The notes: a model not told the origin generated them from the letters alone. Counted from the stretch's first letter, positions 37,724 to 50,293 are shown. The stretch: DNA of 64,000 nucleotides from Phytoseiulus persimilis (GCA_037576195.1 CM075102.1:38808745-38872744), one strand, 5' to 3'. Made by a program: numbers and translations.

Positions 37724-38784
37724 CTTGATCGCCGGTGGATCGTGACCCAAAGAGTTCACCGTGTAGTCCGGGTTCAGATATCCTCGATAGAGTCGCGACG
37801 CCGGGTGTGCGTTGAACTCGCGGTCCGGGTTGCGGTGCTCTCGGTTGGGCCCGTCCCGCTTGTACCACTGGCGGCCGTTCCGCGGATCGGGTCGATCTCT
37901 CGGGTCCCTCAGGTCCCTCCACTCGTTCATTGTGAAGCAGCAAACTCTGAACTCACAATCGCGTTGAGTTATTCCAGCTTTCCGGGATGAACAGAACTCA
38001 CGTACACCACATCGTCTCTCCTATAATTGGCACATGATATATGGCACGGGACCGCTTCGCCCAACACAGCGGCTGGAGAATCTCCGGAGATCCCCCCGTC
38101 TGATGGGGTTCCAGCGGGAGGAATCGGCGCTGTTCTCGCGATCCGGTGAGCGTGCAGAGGATTATCCGATCGGGATTCGCTCAGAGATCGGTTGATTATC
38201 ACAACGACAGCTCAATGGTGTCGCGGAATCGTCCGCTACAAACAGTCACAGCGGCTCAGCACAGCGTTTCTGCCGCTTGGCGGTCAGGACTCCAGCAGCC
38301 GCGTGACCCAAAGAAGGCGAGGGTCTGACGCTGGTGGCAAGACGGGGTCCGAAAAGAAAACGACGTTCTGAGGGAGAATTTGGGGAAAATCTTCATCTTC
38401 CAGAGATACCCCATCAACCCTTCCGGCACATATTCACCCGTTTGCGCATCAATCCACGACCGCGGCACAGAGACCCTCGTGGTAGTAACCCGATTTCCAA
38501 GTTCAGACGGCACTGAATTGCATCATGGAAAACATACGAGAGTCGGCTCTTTCGTTTTGCGGGCATGGCCCAGTAACGGCGAACGATTGCAGTGAATTTC
38601 GGCAGTGCTCGCTCGGAATTCTGTGGATGCAGCCCGACCCGCAAGAAACGCTCAGAAAGTTGACTTTCTCGAGACGAAGATCCTCGATCAGAGTTTTGTC
38701 AACTTGGTTCCCGACGATGTCCTCGAGTACATCTAGCGCTTGCTCCTCGTCAGCCTGCCATCTCTTGAAGTTTACATGCATCTT
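37724..38784 (-). other. Candidate exons of an unidentified minus-strand gene
   Basis: Three stretches look like coding exons. At 37724-37930 a frame from ATG (MNEWRDLRDPRDRPDPRNGR, later YRGYLNPDYTVNSLGHDPP) ends at a consensus donor, GTAAGA. Near 37998-38200 a frame ends in NYRRDDVVY followed by GTGAGT. From 38784, after the acceptor TTCTAG, a frame reads KMHVNFKRWQADEEQALDVL and onward into IVGNQVDKTLIEDLRLEK. The phases do not join cleanly by eye, and for the first stretch a second frame is also open. I cannot name the protein. The gene, if real, would lie between the two ABC copies. Confidence 0.3.
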
Positions 38785-40165
38785 CTAGAAGCTCTCCTTT
38801 GGGTTTGAGAGCAGTGCTGGCTCGTGCGCCCGACGTGTGCGATCGGGCGACCTCTGCATAACGGATGTACATAAGCCGCAGCCGTCGGCACCTGTTTTCA
38901 CCATCGATCCATGGCACAACGGAAAGTTTTAGTGTCTTCGGCATTCCGTTTTTCCCCGTTGCCTCCGGAAGCCGTGGAGCCGCGGAATCAGAAAATAACG
39001 GCTAATTCACCACTTGCCGCGCCACGTTCATCCTTTCCCGAATGAGAGCTCCGGTCGCGCCGCACCCACCGCATCCGACCGACCGAAGACACAACCGACC
39101 GACTAGAGGGAACATCTACGTGGAACAACAGAAGCGCCTCATTTTTCTTTTCTCTTCTCTGACTCAGTTCGTCCGCCAACTCCTTCCTGGTGCGAGTTTG
39201 GGAGTTGTTGCGAGAAACTCAAACTCTCGATCGGAATGCGAGCTCCATCGCGGTAGAAAAGAGGACACCCAGCCATCAGATCACACGCCTCCAAAACGGA
39301 CCAATCCGGCGCGGTCAAAAACGAGAGTCGTCCGGTATCGGGAAGCTCTTGCGCTCGAAACGATCCCGCCGGCTCGTCCGGAAACGGTTGCGAACTGCCG
39401 TCCCAGTCTTCGCTGGCTGCCCGCCGATGAAGAATTTGATCATGCGATCCGAAAAAACGGCATAATCCCGGCCCCGTTACTTCGCCGATACTACCGCCAC
39501 TACTACAAGCACCGCTGTTGATTCACCGGTCGCTTGCAGGTCAGGACACGGAGTGGTCGGATGCTGTTCGCGGGTGAGCTCTGCGGCACGCGCACAGCGG
39601 GACCATTCCGCACAGTCTTCGGGTATATCGACAGAGGAAGCGATGGGCAAGCAGTTTGCGCCCGCATTGCTCAATGCGGTGAAGAACAAGAGGCTTCAAA
39701 GAAGGCTTAACCGTTCGACTGATGATTGGCGGGACGGCAACAGTGGCAGCGACGGTGATTCTGCCGGCTGCCCGCCTAGCTCAGTGAGCGGCGAAAACTG
39801 GATGGATTTCTCTTCCGTTACAAGTGTTATAATCGTTGTCTGTATTCCGTTTTCTATATATTGATAGCTGCCGGGCGAACAATAGATGAGCGAATGAATC
39901 GTTCCGGCGCTGGGACCCGTTCATCTTTCCGGATGGTGGATATCACTGACTGCTCGAATTGAAGCTCAACCGAATCAGTGATTTCCAAGCTTCTTCGCCA
40001 GAGAATCCTATCCGCTGAGCCCCGAAATGTTCCGCTCGCGAATCGCATTCGAACGCAGTTGCTCATGTTCAGGCTGCGAAACCTGGGCCTCAGAGAGGAG
40101 GGGGGGGGGTGCTCGAGTCGTACCGCGTATTCACCAGATAGGGACCGACGCGGTGGCCGATTTGA

Positions 40166-40534
40166 TGACGTCAGTCGGAGAGGAGTCATCGTCTGTTAGT
40201 TCCCCAAACAGACCTGGCTCCTTCGTCTGCCCGCCCGCCTGCTCGCTTACTCGTTCCCTTCTTTACTTAGCGCATAGTGGCCTTGACCTAGACGTATGTG
40301 GCGTAAACTGACGTCGTGAAACTTTTGTTCGGTATCGAAAGTTTTTGGGAAATGGCGCTTGCCAGCCCTCGATCCGTTACTGATGGCTAGACGACACATC
40401 GCATAGACGAACGGTCCGACCGGCTGACCGACCGACCGACCGCCGACCAGCCTGACCGACTGATGGACTAACGGATGGAGCGACGGACGGCCGGATCTCT
40501 CTCACGCACTACGCACGGAGCTCTGAAGCAATCA
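40166..40534 (+). repeat. Dispersed ~0.35 kb repeat, copy 1 (CRE and FTZ-F1-like sites)
   Basis: It starts with TGACGTCA and aligns through several blocks with 49984-50293. The best block is GTGGCCTTGACCTAG followed by GTATGTGGCGTAAA (40271-40307); others are AACTTTTGTTCG and TGAAGCAATCA near the end. TGACGTCA is a perfect CRE; on the other strand TCAAGGCCA fits the FTZ-F1 consensus. A GACC microsatellite is specific to this copy. It may be a transposable element or a duplicated regulatory region; terminal repeats and target duplications are not visible. Confidence 0.65.
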
Positions 40535-42841
40535 GCTTTCCTCGTCAGGAATAGCGGGTACATCGAAGGATTCGGACATCCTTCATTGTTATCTATGTGA
40601 GACGAGTCAGTTTTTCTTCGTGAATTGCTATGTTGATGGGTTTGGTGACGTCCGAATGTGTATGTACAGGTAAACTCATCGAAATTCAGAGGTTCCATCG
40701 AGAGTTCGACCCCAGCGGAGGGGGGCCCTGTGTCTATGATGATGTCCATCTCTGCTTTGACTGCCACTCCGTCGATCATTCCAAAGCCGACGTTCCAAAT
40801 CAGTGAGCGCCTTCTGGACTTCGGTGTCAATGTCGTTTCTCATCCTCATGCAGCTCTTCGATTTCATCATGACGTTCCTGAGAGTGCACATTTTGCAGGA
40901 GCAGACCAATGTAGAACCAGTCCAAAACAGATCAGCAAGGTTCAAATCCCGGAACGATTGATTCAAAACCCGATGAATTCCCAGCGCTCTGCAAGGCTGG
41001 CAAACCTCGGTCTGATACAGATTTTGAGAGGTCGTGAGCCCCTATACCTCCAGACCAAGTTTCTAGAGTCATCTAGGGAAACCACATCCTAGAAGAATTC
41101 TTCTCTCTCTATCTGCATGAAACTTCGACAGGATGCCTTCTCAGATTTCGAGCTCCTGCCTATTTCAGAGCGGAAGCCTGCAGAGCGACGATACAATCAT
41201 TCGTTTTGGTCTCGCTTCTGTAGACTCTACAGGCGGTCGAAGTTGTTCCTCGGCTTTCAGCAAGTATGGATACTCTGCGGAAAGAAATCGTTGCTGCTAA
41301 CAGAGGAGACACCTGATCCCCGTAAGGGCTGAGCATCGAAGCTCGTGGCAACACACGTACCCACCTACGTCTGGACTGTCCTTCCCGACATCCGGAATGA
41401 TTTTCGCTTTCTGGAGATGCTGTGGAGTGTATCTGGCGAATGAACGAATAACCAGGCGGCTGTTCGAGAGTTCCTGACCGCCCAAGCACTTCGAGAAGAA
41501 CCGACCGCCAGTTTCCGTGATCAAATCCTTCTGTTCAGCTTGTCGCCGTTGGCGATTATTCTGAATAAGCGGTACCAAGATGCTTCGAACCCAATTCATA
41601 ATTGGGACTCCATAACTGATACGCACCGATCTCGAGGGATATTGTTTCCACACACATGTGACGACAAACTCATTTTCAGCGTACGCTAGCAGGCTCAGCC
41701 TTCTTGTGTGAAGTTGGTTTCCATTCTCTCTCAGTCAAGGCTAACGTCGGGAGAGCTTCCTCAGACCGCTGGTGTTGCGAGCTCACTTACCTCCGGGACT
41801 CAATTCCCAGGTTTGAAGTTGCCAATAGATTGCTGTTATCACACGTTGACGGAGGAATACTTCCTCTGCACGCATTATTCATTTCGACATGGAATCTTCG
41901 GAGATTCAGACTGTGATTCACCACGCCTGTCAGCTTGGGCTCGCGGGTTCTAAGACGGAGATTTCTGGAAATTCCTCCGCGATGGGAGCTTGACGAACAT
42001 TTCCCGGGCTCCTCGCTTCGGAACGCTCAAAGTGTTCGTCGAACACTCAGAGACCATCGTCGCCCCGTGATCTCATCAAACAAACTCAAGCAGCGACTAC
42101 CGAATGTCAAACCGGTGGAATCATGCATTCGGAGTCGATTTTTCCAACTGCTCGAAATGATATATGTGGAGCGATGCAGAACCCCCAGCCTTGAGTCAAA
42201 CTCGTCCTCCACAGGGAAACGCATGAGGGTGCGATGAATATGTTTTTGCCCGGAGTTTCGCGAGAATTTCGGTTCCGATCTTAAGAGGTCGTTAGCGAGG
42301 AATCGGCATTTCACGGCGGACCCCGAGAAATCCTGCTTCGATGAAGCGTTCGCCTGCTGACGAGCCCGGTCATCGGGAGCGGAAGGAATGCCGGGCGCTC
42401 TCTGGTGAGGAGGAAGAAAACTCCGGGGACATTCACACCCGTGTTCTCTAGGAGGGACCTTACTGCAGATGGGTATCATCTGACCGACAAACTTTGAAAC
42501 CATCCGGCCAATCATTACTGTTGGAAGAGAAGAGGAGGTTGCCCGAGGCTCTGGACTACCCGATTTGCTTCCGTCGAATCCGCCCGAGAGCACACGCCAG
42601 TTGGGTATCTGGATTTCCGACGAAACAGGTGACGAAACATTCGGAGTTTCCAATTCAGACTTCCGGTTCGCGATTTTACTCATTCTCGCTTGATCGGACT
42701 CCTTCCTCTGGCCGTGTCATGAGAGCTCAGCGGCCTTATCTCGGAGTTCAATGATTCCGCGAATAATGCGAACGTTTCCCATGAATGATTATTGGTGAAC
42801 CAAATGAAGTTGCTGCTGTTTCAGTCACGATATGTTTCGAG

Positions 42842-42847
42842 TTTATT
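42842..42847 (-). terminator. Poly(A) signal of ABC transporter copy 2
   Basis: AATAAA on the minus strand (context CAATAAACTCG), about 31-36 bp after the stop codon at 42878, the same spacing as in copy 1. The 3' end is thus conserved although the coding region is damaged. Confidence 0.75.
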
Positions 42848-42877
42848 GAGGCTGAGGTTAGAAGGAACTGGGATCGC

Positions 42878-45800
42878 TCAATTCCGAGCTTTGAAGGCGA
42901 TGGTGGCGAAGAGCAGGAAGAATACCGACCACATGACGGAGAAGAAGAAGCCCTCCCAAACCTCGTACTTCTCCAAACCCCAGCCGCGATACATGATACA
43001 ACGGAGTGTTTCAGTTGCTATCGTCTGAGGCAGCCCGTAAGAGACGTAGCGGATGAAAGTTGGCATCGATTGAATCGGCCAAATTATTCCTGTGGATGGA
43101 AGTTTCGGCGTGAGAGACAGAACTAGACTCCGCAGCAACGACCCACGTTTGAGTAGTTCGAGTCGAAATACGGCCAACTATCTGAATGATCTGTGACCCA
43201 TGTCCTACTTAATGAAGGGCGGGAAACGAGAATGAAGTTTCGATGTGTGGGATGAATAAAACTGCAACGAACCACTGAGGAGGAGATTGGGGAAGAAGGT
43301 TCCCAGGGCCAACATCATCGCGGACTGTTCCAGAGAGCATATTGAGGAAATCACCAGCCCGTAGGTCATTCCGCACAGACCTTGCAGAAGGGTCAGAAGG
43401 ATGACGAGGATCGGTGAGCCCCCAAGTGGGATCTCGAAGACGAGGAAGATGAACGAGAGCAACAAGGCCACCTGTACTAGCATGATACAAAACTGTGACG
43501 AAACGTGGGAAACAACAACTTCGAATGGCTTGACTCCAGCCACCCAGCATCGCTCCATGGTGCCCTCACGGAACTCTGTGATTATTGAGATCGCCGTAAG
43601 CCCGACAGCCATGAAGTATGTGATCGAGAGGATGATTCCGGGCGCCATGAACTCGGTGAATTTCGGTTGTCTGTTGCCATAGACGGGATCTCTCACCCGC
43701 ACCGGGAGCTGAGCGAGAGCGGTGTTTTTGTTCATCTTCACGAGAATCTTCTCGCAAAATGTCTGAAACGTTTTCCTCGGTCATTCATCAAGTATCGGAC
43801 TCGTACCGGAGCGGAGAAATATCGGATTGGATCTACCCACGATGAAGGATTCGAAGATTGTCTTCTGCAGGATGAATCCTATTTGTTGGTTGGTCATGTC
43901 CATATAAATGTCGATCGTAGATCCCTCGATGGTTTCGTTGTCGCTCTCGATCCCCAACAAGAACCGATATTGGAGGGCCGTCGAAAAATTGTCCCCTATG
44001 TTTATGACGCCCCAGGTTTCGCCACGCTCGACACTGGCCAGCGCCTGGTCCAGGTCGGAATAATGCCTCTGGACGACCGTGTAGTTCGAAATGGACTCAA
44101 GGAATGGCTGCGAGAGCACCGGGTGAACGTCCGAGTTCACCACAGCCACGGGTAGTTCGTAAGGATCGGCTCCGATGCAAAGGCAGAATAGGATGGCTTG
44201 GAACGACGGGACGAAAAAACGTAAACAATAGAACGGGTATGTTCCTTCCTATCCGAGTGATGTTCTTTATCAGGAGTGCGTATGATCGGCTCAAGGAATC
44301 TGCGAAAGAATCTCGCGACCTTAAATCCGGATCGAGTCCGCATTTCAGGTTTACTGGCGATGCAGTACGCTTCACTCCTTCAGGAACTTCGTGAATCGGG
44401 ATCCTCTGCAAAGGAGGGAAGAGTCACCGTGATTATGCACATCGCCGCAGATCGCTGAAGTATCTGTTATTCTGCATCGTCCCAGCTGAGTTGGAATCTT
44501 CGCTCGTCAATAATTTCTCGCAACGAGATCCGAGCCATGAATCAATGGGTTTGGAAGAGGCCGCCAACCCTAACCTCGTTCTCGACCTCCAAGACCGTAT
44601 TGCCTTCATCGAATTCGCCGCTGCCGATTTCCAGAATCTTCTTGTGCCTGACGATATCGCTCCCTCGTGTGTCTGCCATGCAGAGCTTTAGGAAACGTCT
44701 TCGAGACTCTTGCATTGGAATCGTTCCAAAAGCCGGTCAGGTGAATCCTGGGCGAGCATTCGACCGTTTCTCATGAGACCAACGATGTTGGCTTGACGCG
44801 CCTCTTCAATATAATGAGTCGTGACGATCACAGTCATCTCTCTCCGGCTGACGAGTTTGACGAGGTAGTCCCAGATTCTAGAAAAACGACGCATGGAGTC
44901 GTTAGAAAAAATGGCAAAGTCAACTGGAAGGGGTGAATCCCATATGGCGAATTCCGAATCAGGTGGAATGATACTTGCCTCTTCCGCAGCAACGGGTCCA
45001 CGCCTACAGTGGGCTCGTCGAGGATCAGGAGGGGGGGATTATGGATCAAGGCAGCCGCAAGCGACACCCGTCTTTGTTGGCCCCCAGACAGCTTTTTTAT
45101 CTGTTTCGTTTTGTCTGGGAGGTCCAAAAACTTCAGCAGATTCTCGATACGCTCTGTGGAGAACGAACAAAATTATTAGCCGTTCTATCAGTCCTCGATA
45201 TTCCTAGGAGGGGCGCCGTCGACGTCGCCGTGTTCTGGTGGCACGGTTCGCGATCGTTCGGAACCGAGCAAACTCCAGAGCCAAGGTTCGAACAGCGCCT
45301 GCGCGGCCTGAGGGCTGAACTCTCGCAAAAGCGGGAAGCGAGGCCGCGCCGCTGGTTCGATAACCGGGAATAGTAGCTCAGCGGATAGGTTCGTGATTAA
45401 CTTACGCTCAATCTTGAGTTTGAACAGCAGTCTCATCTTGTGCTGTACATTCTCTGAACCGAGTTGCACTCACCTTCTATGAATGCTTCTGTCATTCCGC
45501 AAAGTTTCCCGAAGAAGAACAGCGTTTCGTATATGGTAAACTCAGGATATAAGGTGAGCTCTTGTGGCATGTATCCGACCCCCGGTCCGGGAATGCAGGA
45601 CCCGGACACACCCGGGATTCGCCCGAAAACTCGTACCAGCCCCCCTTGAGGATGTTTTCGGCCCACGATACATCGGAGCAGAGTTGTTTTGCCGCAACCA
45701 CTCGGTCCGAGGAGTCCGTATCTGAAATGAACGAGCACACGAGACTGGATATCCGTCTGATATCGGTTTAGCGTCACTCCCCACGGTACATATCTTTGCA

Positions 45801-47124
45801 AATCACCCAAGAAGTGTACGACAGAATGGCAAACTTCGAACGAGCAAGCGACAATGACAGCGAATGTCCGTATATCAGTATCCACGCGTCCCAGCTAAAC
45901 TGTTGTGACCTGCATATCGATATACTTCGTCGAAGGAATAATAAGATCACCATCCCCACGGAATTGAGCGGATTAGGGAAGTCGACCCCAGTTCAAAGAA
46001 GCACTTGCGCTCAACAGAAAGAATAACTCGTTTGAGAGCTAGTGATGGGCTCCCGATCATGCTGCGTTTCCTGTTGAAGGTTCAAGAAAAATCCACAAAC
46101 AGATCCCTGGCTTTTCTCCAAAATGGAGGCACGGGACGATCCGTTCAATTGGCTGATGCCTTCGGCTCGCACTGCTGTCGAACCCAGCCGACTTGGAATC
46201 CGGGTCCCATCATGATTATCGGAGAAAACCAAAACGAGAGAACTAATCTCCCATCGGGATCCGAGAAACATCAAGCGAACAATGATTGCCTGCCACAGCA
46301 ATCAATTAGAATCTTGGGGTGGTGTTCGGGATGAGAGCCGACCCAAATATAAGTATCGGATCGATCGTCTTCGGGGACGCCTCAACTGCGGAGGCGCGGG
46401 GAGGGTAATGCCTCGCTGATTCCGGGACAGCTGACACAAATCTACAGATCGGACGCTTCAGTAACCGTTCTTCATACAAACTCCAACAATAGCAGCCGAA
46501 ATACCAAGTCTCCATGATGACGATCCGGCTCAGGCTGGTATCACCGCCGTTCTCAACGGAAGTTCGAATGTCTGGGTCCCTATAGAAGCATAACATGCGT
46601 ATATTGGCATCGCCCCTGCCCGCGGAGTCAGAACCCTCGCGAAAGTTCCAGCTGGCTCAGCACGTCGACTCCGCACGAGTCTACTGCGCTGACATTCCTC
46701 CCGTGCTTTGAGGTTGGTGAACACAACAATACTTGCCGCCGTAGCTGGCCCCTCGAAGAGCTCGGAGCCTTTCCCAATGAAAAATTCAATTACATACATA
46801 CGAAGCTGTGGCATGAGATAATTACATTTGGCCCTTGGGCAGAGTGAGATCGATCTCTTTCAGTGTTTCCGAAGCACGGCTGCCGTTCCCATTTATGACG
46901 CGAACGCGCTGCACGCTCACAGCGAGCTTCTGCATGGTACGAACCGGGTCCGGATATGGACTTGTCGCAATTGGAGGCTCCGCTTTGGTGATTTGGTCCG
47001 ATTCGATGAATGCTTCGTTCTCGTGTCCCAGCCGGAGCTCACAGCTCCCATTGCTGTTGTCTCTGTACGGTGCGGGACACGATACTTCCTCGACGGTGAC
47101 GACGCTCCTTCCACAGAGGGGCAG
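42878..47124 (-). pseudogene. ABC half-transporter copy 2, frameshifted and with weakened splice sites
   Basis: Homologous exons: 46826-47124, 45474-45721, 44979-45153, 44575-44877, 43841-44405, 43273-43762, 42878-43089. Walker A GPSGCGKT, signature [30 protein letters not shown] and the membrane segments are all present. Two lesions break it. One base is missing near 44689-44693, where copy 1 reads EDVFLQLC and this copy reads EDVS then a TAA stop at 44688. One extra base lies in the A-run 44214-44219, inside membrane segment 1. The two exons are 303 and 565 nt, out of frame by -1 and +1. Donors are GTAATT, GTGAGT, GCAAGT, GTTAGG, GTGGGT and GTTCGT, against six consensus donors in copy 1. 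The transcript could at best give a protein ending just after the H-loop. Sequencing error at two homopolymers is the alternative, but it would not explain the donors. Confidence 0.85.
44878..44978 (-). other. GC-AG intron in ABC copy 2
   Basis: The exon before this intron ends CGG AAG AG and the intron starts GCAAGT. The matching intron in copy 1 starts GTGAGT at the same codon phase. It ends in TTTTTCTAG. GC donors followed by AAGT are usually still spliced, so this change alone need not inactivate the gene. Confidence 0.8.
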
Positions 47125-48358
47125 CTGGAAAAACAGACATTATTTCTTGTTACTCTAGATTCGGATTCACCGTTGAAAGAGTTGGGAGAAGGGCGACGCA
47201 GTTCGCTGGGAAAAATAAGGTAGAGATCGCCGGATCGGACCGCCTGCAACCTCAGATCTCGACGAGCTCCCTGGGCCGCCCATGGAGCGACCAGGAAGAT
47301 GACGTGAGTCCGAATCCGAGATAAGGTCACGCTCCTCGATTCGGACGAGGCTGACGCGGTGTTTCGGATGATCCTAACCTCAAATTCACGGATCGATCCC
47401 GAAGTCCATGATTCTCAAGAGACGATTCTATTCAGCACACATACGCTGGTAAGATTCACAACCGCTGCCCAGCACGAATCGTCCCGCTCATGATTACGTC
47501 TGAGCCGGATCCTCACAGCTAGAGGGTCCTGACCGCGAGACTTCGGACGGGTCCTACCAAATCTCTGATCCTGAATCTCTGGGGCATTGTAGAGAGCTTC
47601 AGGGGCATGAGACAGGCCGGAAGGAGAATCCGGTGAACAGGAAATAGACTTCGCTCGGCCGGAACCAGTCCTCACGGCACCGCCTTTTCTTTGAATACCG
47701 ATGAGCATGTTGGAGTTTCCAGCGGGGGGACACTGACGGAACCGCGCCGCGTGTCGTGGTAATGCACACCGGGACTATTTTCCAAGCCCGATTTTATCTG
47801 TTTCCCACTTGTGAATCGCCAGCTGCTCCAACCGCGATTGCTCGTGTCCTGAGGGCTGACGTCGTTTCCATCGTGCGATCAATCCTGATTCGCGGATGAT
47901 TTTCGATGCTCTTCAAGGACACCTCAGAGCCACAAAGCTTCTGTCGCAAACACTTCCTCAGAGGAAGCGGAAGACGGGACTCAATAGCCGAGCTACCGCG
48001 AGACTGTGGAGAGCCTGATTCGTAGAAAGTCGGACTTCGCGGCTGAACGACAGAAGACCAAGTTTTTCCTCCTTTGTCCGGCGCTCCGTCATGCAACGTT
48101 GCCAAGGTTAGTCAGCGGGACAAGGTCTGACAACTGATCTCTGACAACGAGATTGCCTTCGTTTCGCACCGATCAAGAGAGACGATCACAGAACCATTCA
48201 TGGCGATCTCCACCCCTCTTCCTGCTCACTGGGTGAGGATGGGAAGTTCCTCCTTCTCCCGGGAGACCACTCTTGAAATCGGTGATTGCACTCTTGCGCG
48301 TCACCCTGTCGTCCCGTCTCTTGGTTCCAGCTATCCGTAGGCTCAATTTTGATGTCCA

Positions 48359-48559
48359 TTACTGTCGTCGGCATGATGCACTGCTGGTGGGTTCGGCGTC
48401 GAGCCCGTACAACTGCACGAAGGGAACATCATAGGCCTTTTGATTTCTCTCCACATCATGAAACTCGAAAATGACGATTTGGTCGTTTACCGTGTTTCTC
48501 GATGGCTTTTGGCCTGTTATCTCCTCCGGTGTGACCTGCCATCTTCCCGCGGAAAACAT
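48359..48559 (-). CDS. Short open frame, 66 codons, hypothetical
   Basis: It begins at an ATG (MFSAGRWQVTPEEITGQKPS) and reads through VNDQIVIFEFHDVERNQKAY to a TAA stop. The composition is that of a soluble protein rather than chance low-complexity DNA. No signal peptide, domain, TATA box or poly(A) signal was found at the usual distances. It could be a single exon of something larger, or noise. Confidence 0.2.
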   Translation of the reverse strand: MFSAGRWQVTPEEITGQKPSRNTVNDQIVIFEFHDVERNQKAYDVPFVQLYGLDAEPTSSASCRRQ

Positions 48560-49983
48560 TGACTATCAATGCCAGACCACGAAACAGAAGTGAAATGATC
48601 AGATGAGCTGGGCCGTCGACGGAACTCACGTTTTTGAGTCATTGTGTCGAGCTAAGACATGAGAAGACTGATGAGTCGTGAGCTACCAACTAGTTTCCGA
48701 AGCCAGGGAAATTTCGAAACCTCTAGCACAATTTTACCTCAGTCGCCGATGTCGCACAAGTATGTCACACCTTTGCAGCACACCTAATGATTTGTAGCCG
48801 CGCTAGACGAGAATGGCGTTGTCAGATCTACATTACCGCCGATCACGAACAGCGCAGACAGACGTCCTCAGATACCATTTGTTCAAGGGAGTTCATTCGA
48901 TGAAGCAACATTTGGCAGAGTGGATGCGAATCGAACGCGAGACCAACGGCACCGGGCTCAGGGAATGAGATCCCATGCTATCACCATGAACGGAGCAGAC
49001 AGGATTTGTGGGCTAGATCCGACGAATCCACCTACGAGAGCAAGTTTATTTCCGCAGCTCCCTCGACCGATACCTGGAGCTTCAGGGTCAGTCCCAAATC
49101 GTCCACATTTGTCGCTCCCGGATTAGCCCTCGTCGTCAAAGGGGATTCCGACGAGCGGATCACGGGGAGTCCAGCGATCAACCTGATTCCGCCGCCCTAC
49201 GCCTATATTCGCCGATCACATATGCGAGTCAGCAATGAGCACGAGTCGCGGAATATGGCAACTCGGTTGATTGACCAGTCTCCCGCACGCGTCGTATTGT
49301 GTTCTTTGCGAGCTCGGCGGCACGCCGCCTCCGCAGGGGGGATTTCACGCAGGTGGTATTCGGTTGGGTTGACAGATCCGGCGGTGGATGAGCAGTTCGC
49401 TCCGACCCGCTTATCGCGCCAGAAATGTTCAGCCGCTCATCGTAACCTGAGCGGGACGGTGAGAGTTGTAGAATCGATTGTCGCCATTCGGGGAGGCGGC
49501 TCGGGGAGACGAAAATTTGTTCGGTTAATCTTCCGTCGCACGGTTTATAATTGTTCGCTACATTCGGATCTCCACGTGTCACGCGCAGTCAGGAAAATCA
49601 TGAGCGCTGGATGAATCATTTGAGGACGTTCGGAGACTCGATCTTCGCGAGCGCAACAGGACTTCCGCGCTGGATTTCTGTATAAATCAGACACTTCAAA
49701 ATAAACAATAGGAGCCTCCGACGTCAACTCCCCTTTGAGTGTCTCGAGTGTTTTCCGCCTCGAGCAGGATCCGCTTAGTCCCTTGGGTGATTCCACTTTT
49801 GATGACATAAGCAAGTTAACGGTAACGTCAGCGATCCCGTGGATCGGCGGGGAAATTCACGTTGCCCACTCGAACGGCCGGCTCGCATTCTGCGGACCTT
49901 CGAGATCTGTCTAGGCGGTCCATTCATATGATGAGCGTTCACTGAAAATTGCGGCCGAATCATATTCGGTCTTATAGGGGCGG

Positions 49984-50293
49984 TGACGTCATACTGGTTA
50001 TCGGGGCGGCGGACATCGCCTGTTTGCCGGCTTGTTCGTTCCCGTTATCTACTCCGCGCACAGTGGCCTTGACCTAGCTGTATGTGGCGTAAATCGTTGT
50101 CGGGGAACTTTTGTTCGATATCCACAGTTTTCGGCATACAACGTCGCCCGGCTCCCGGTCTATTAGTGACGGCTGAACGCCAGGCCGAGCACGGACGGCC
50201 GCCTGCTAAAGTGACGGATTAACGGATGCAATGACGTACGGACACCCGGTCAGATCTCTCCCACTCACCACGCGCGGACCTCTGAGGCAATCA
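49984..50293 (+). repeat. Dispersed ~0.3 kb repeat, copy 2 (CRE and FTZ-F1-like sites)
   Basis: This is the diverged partner of 40166-40534 in the same orientation. It begins with TGACGTCA, carries CAGTGGCCTTGACCTAGCTG then TATGTGGCGTAAA (50056-50093), AACTTTTGTTCGATATC, and ends with TGAGGCAATCA. It is about 60 bp shorter, mainly because the GACC repeat is absent. It lies about 2.9 kb upstream of the first resolved exon of ABC copy 2, possibly inside that gene's first intron. Confidence 0.65.

Noticed and set aside
40900..40960. B-box-like GGTTCAAATCC near 40940
   Set aside because: No A box upstream within tRNA distance, and the flanking bases do not pair as an acceptor stem.
42027..42683. 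218-codon minus-strand frame just after ABC copy 2
   Set aside because: Begins after the AATAAA of ABC copy 2, has no recognisable domain and overlaps frames open on the other strand.
45361..45435. tRNA-like A box (TAGCTCAGCGG) near 45375
   Set aside because: No B box of the GGTTCRANYCC type follows at the right distance and no cloverleaf can be drawn.
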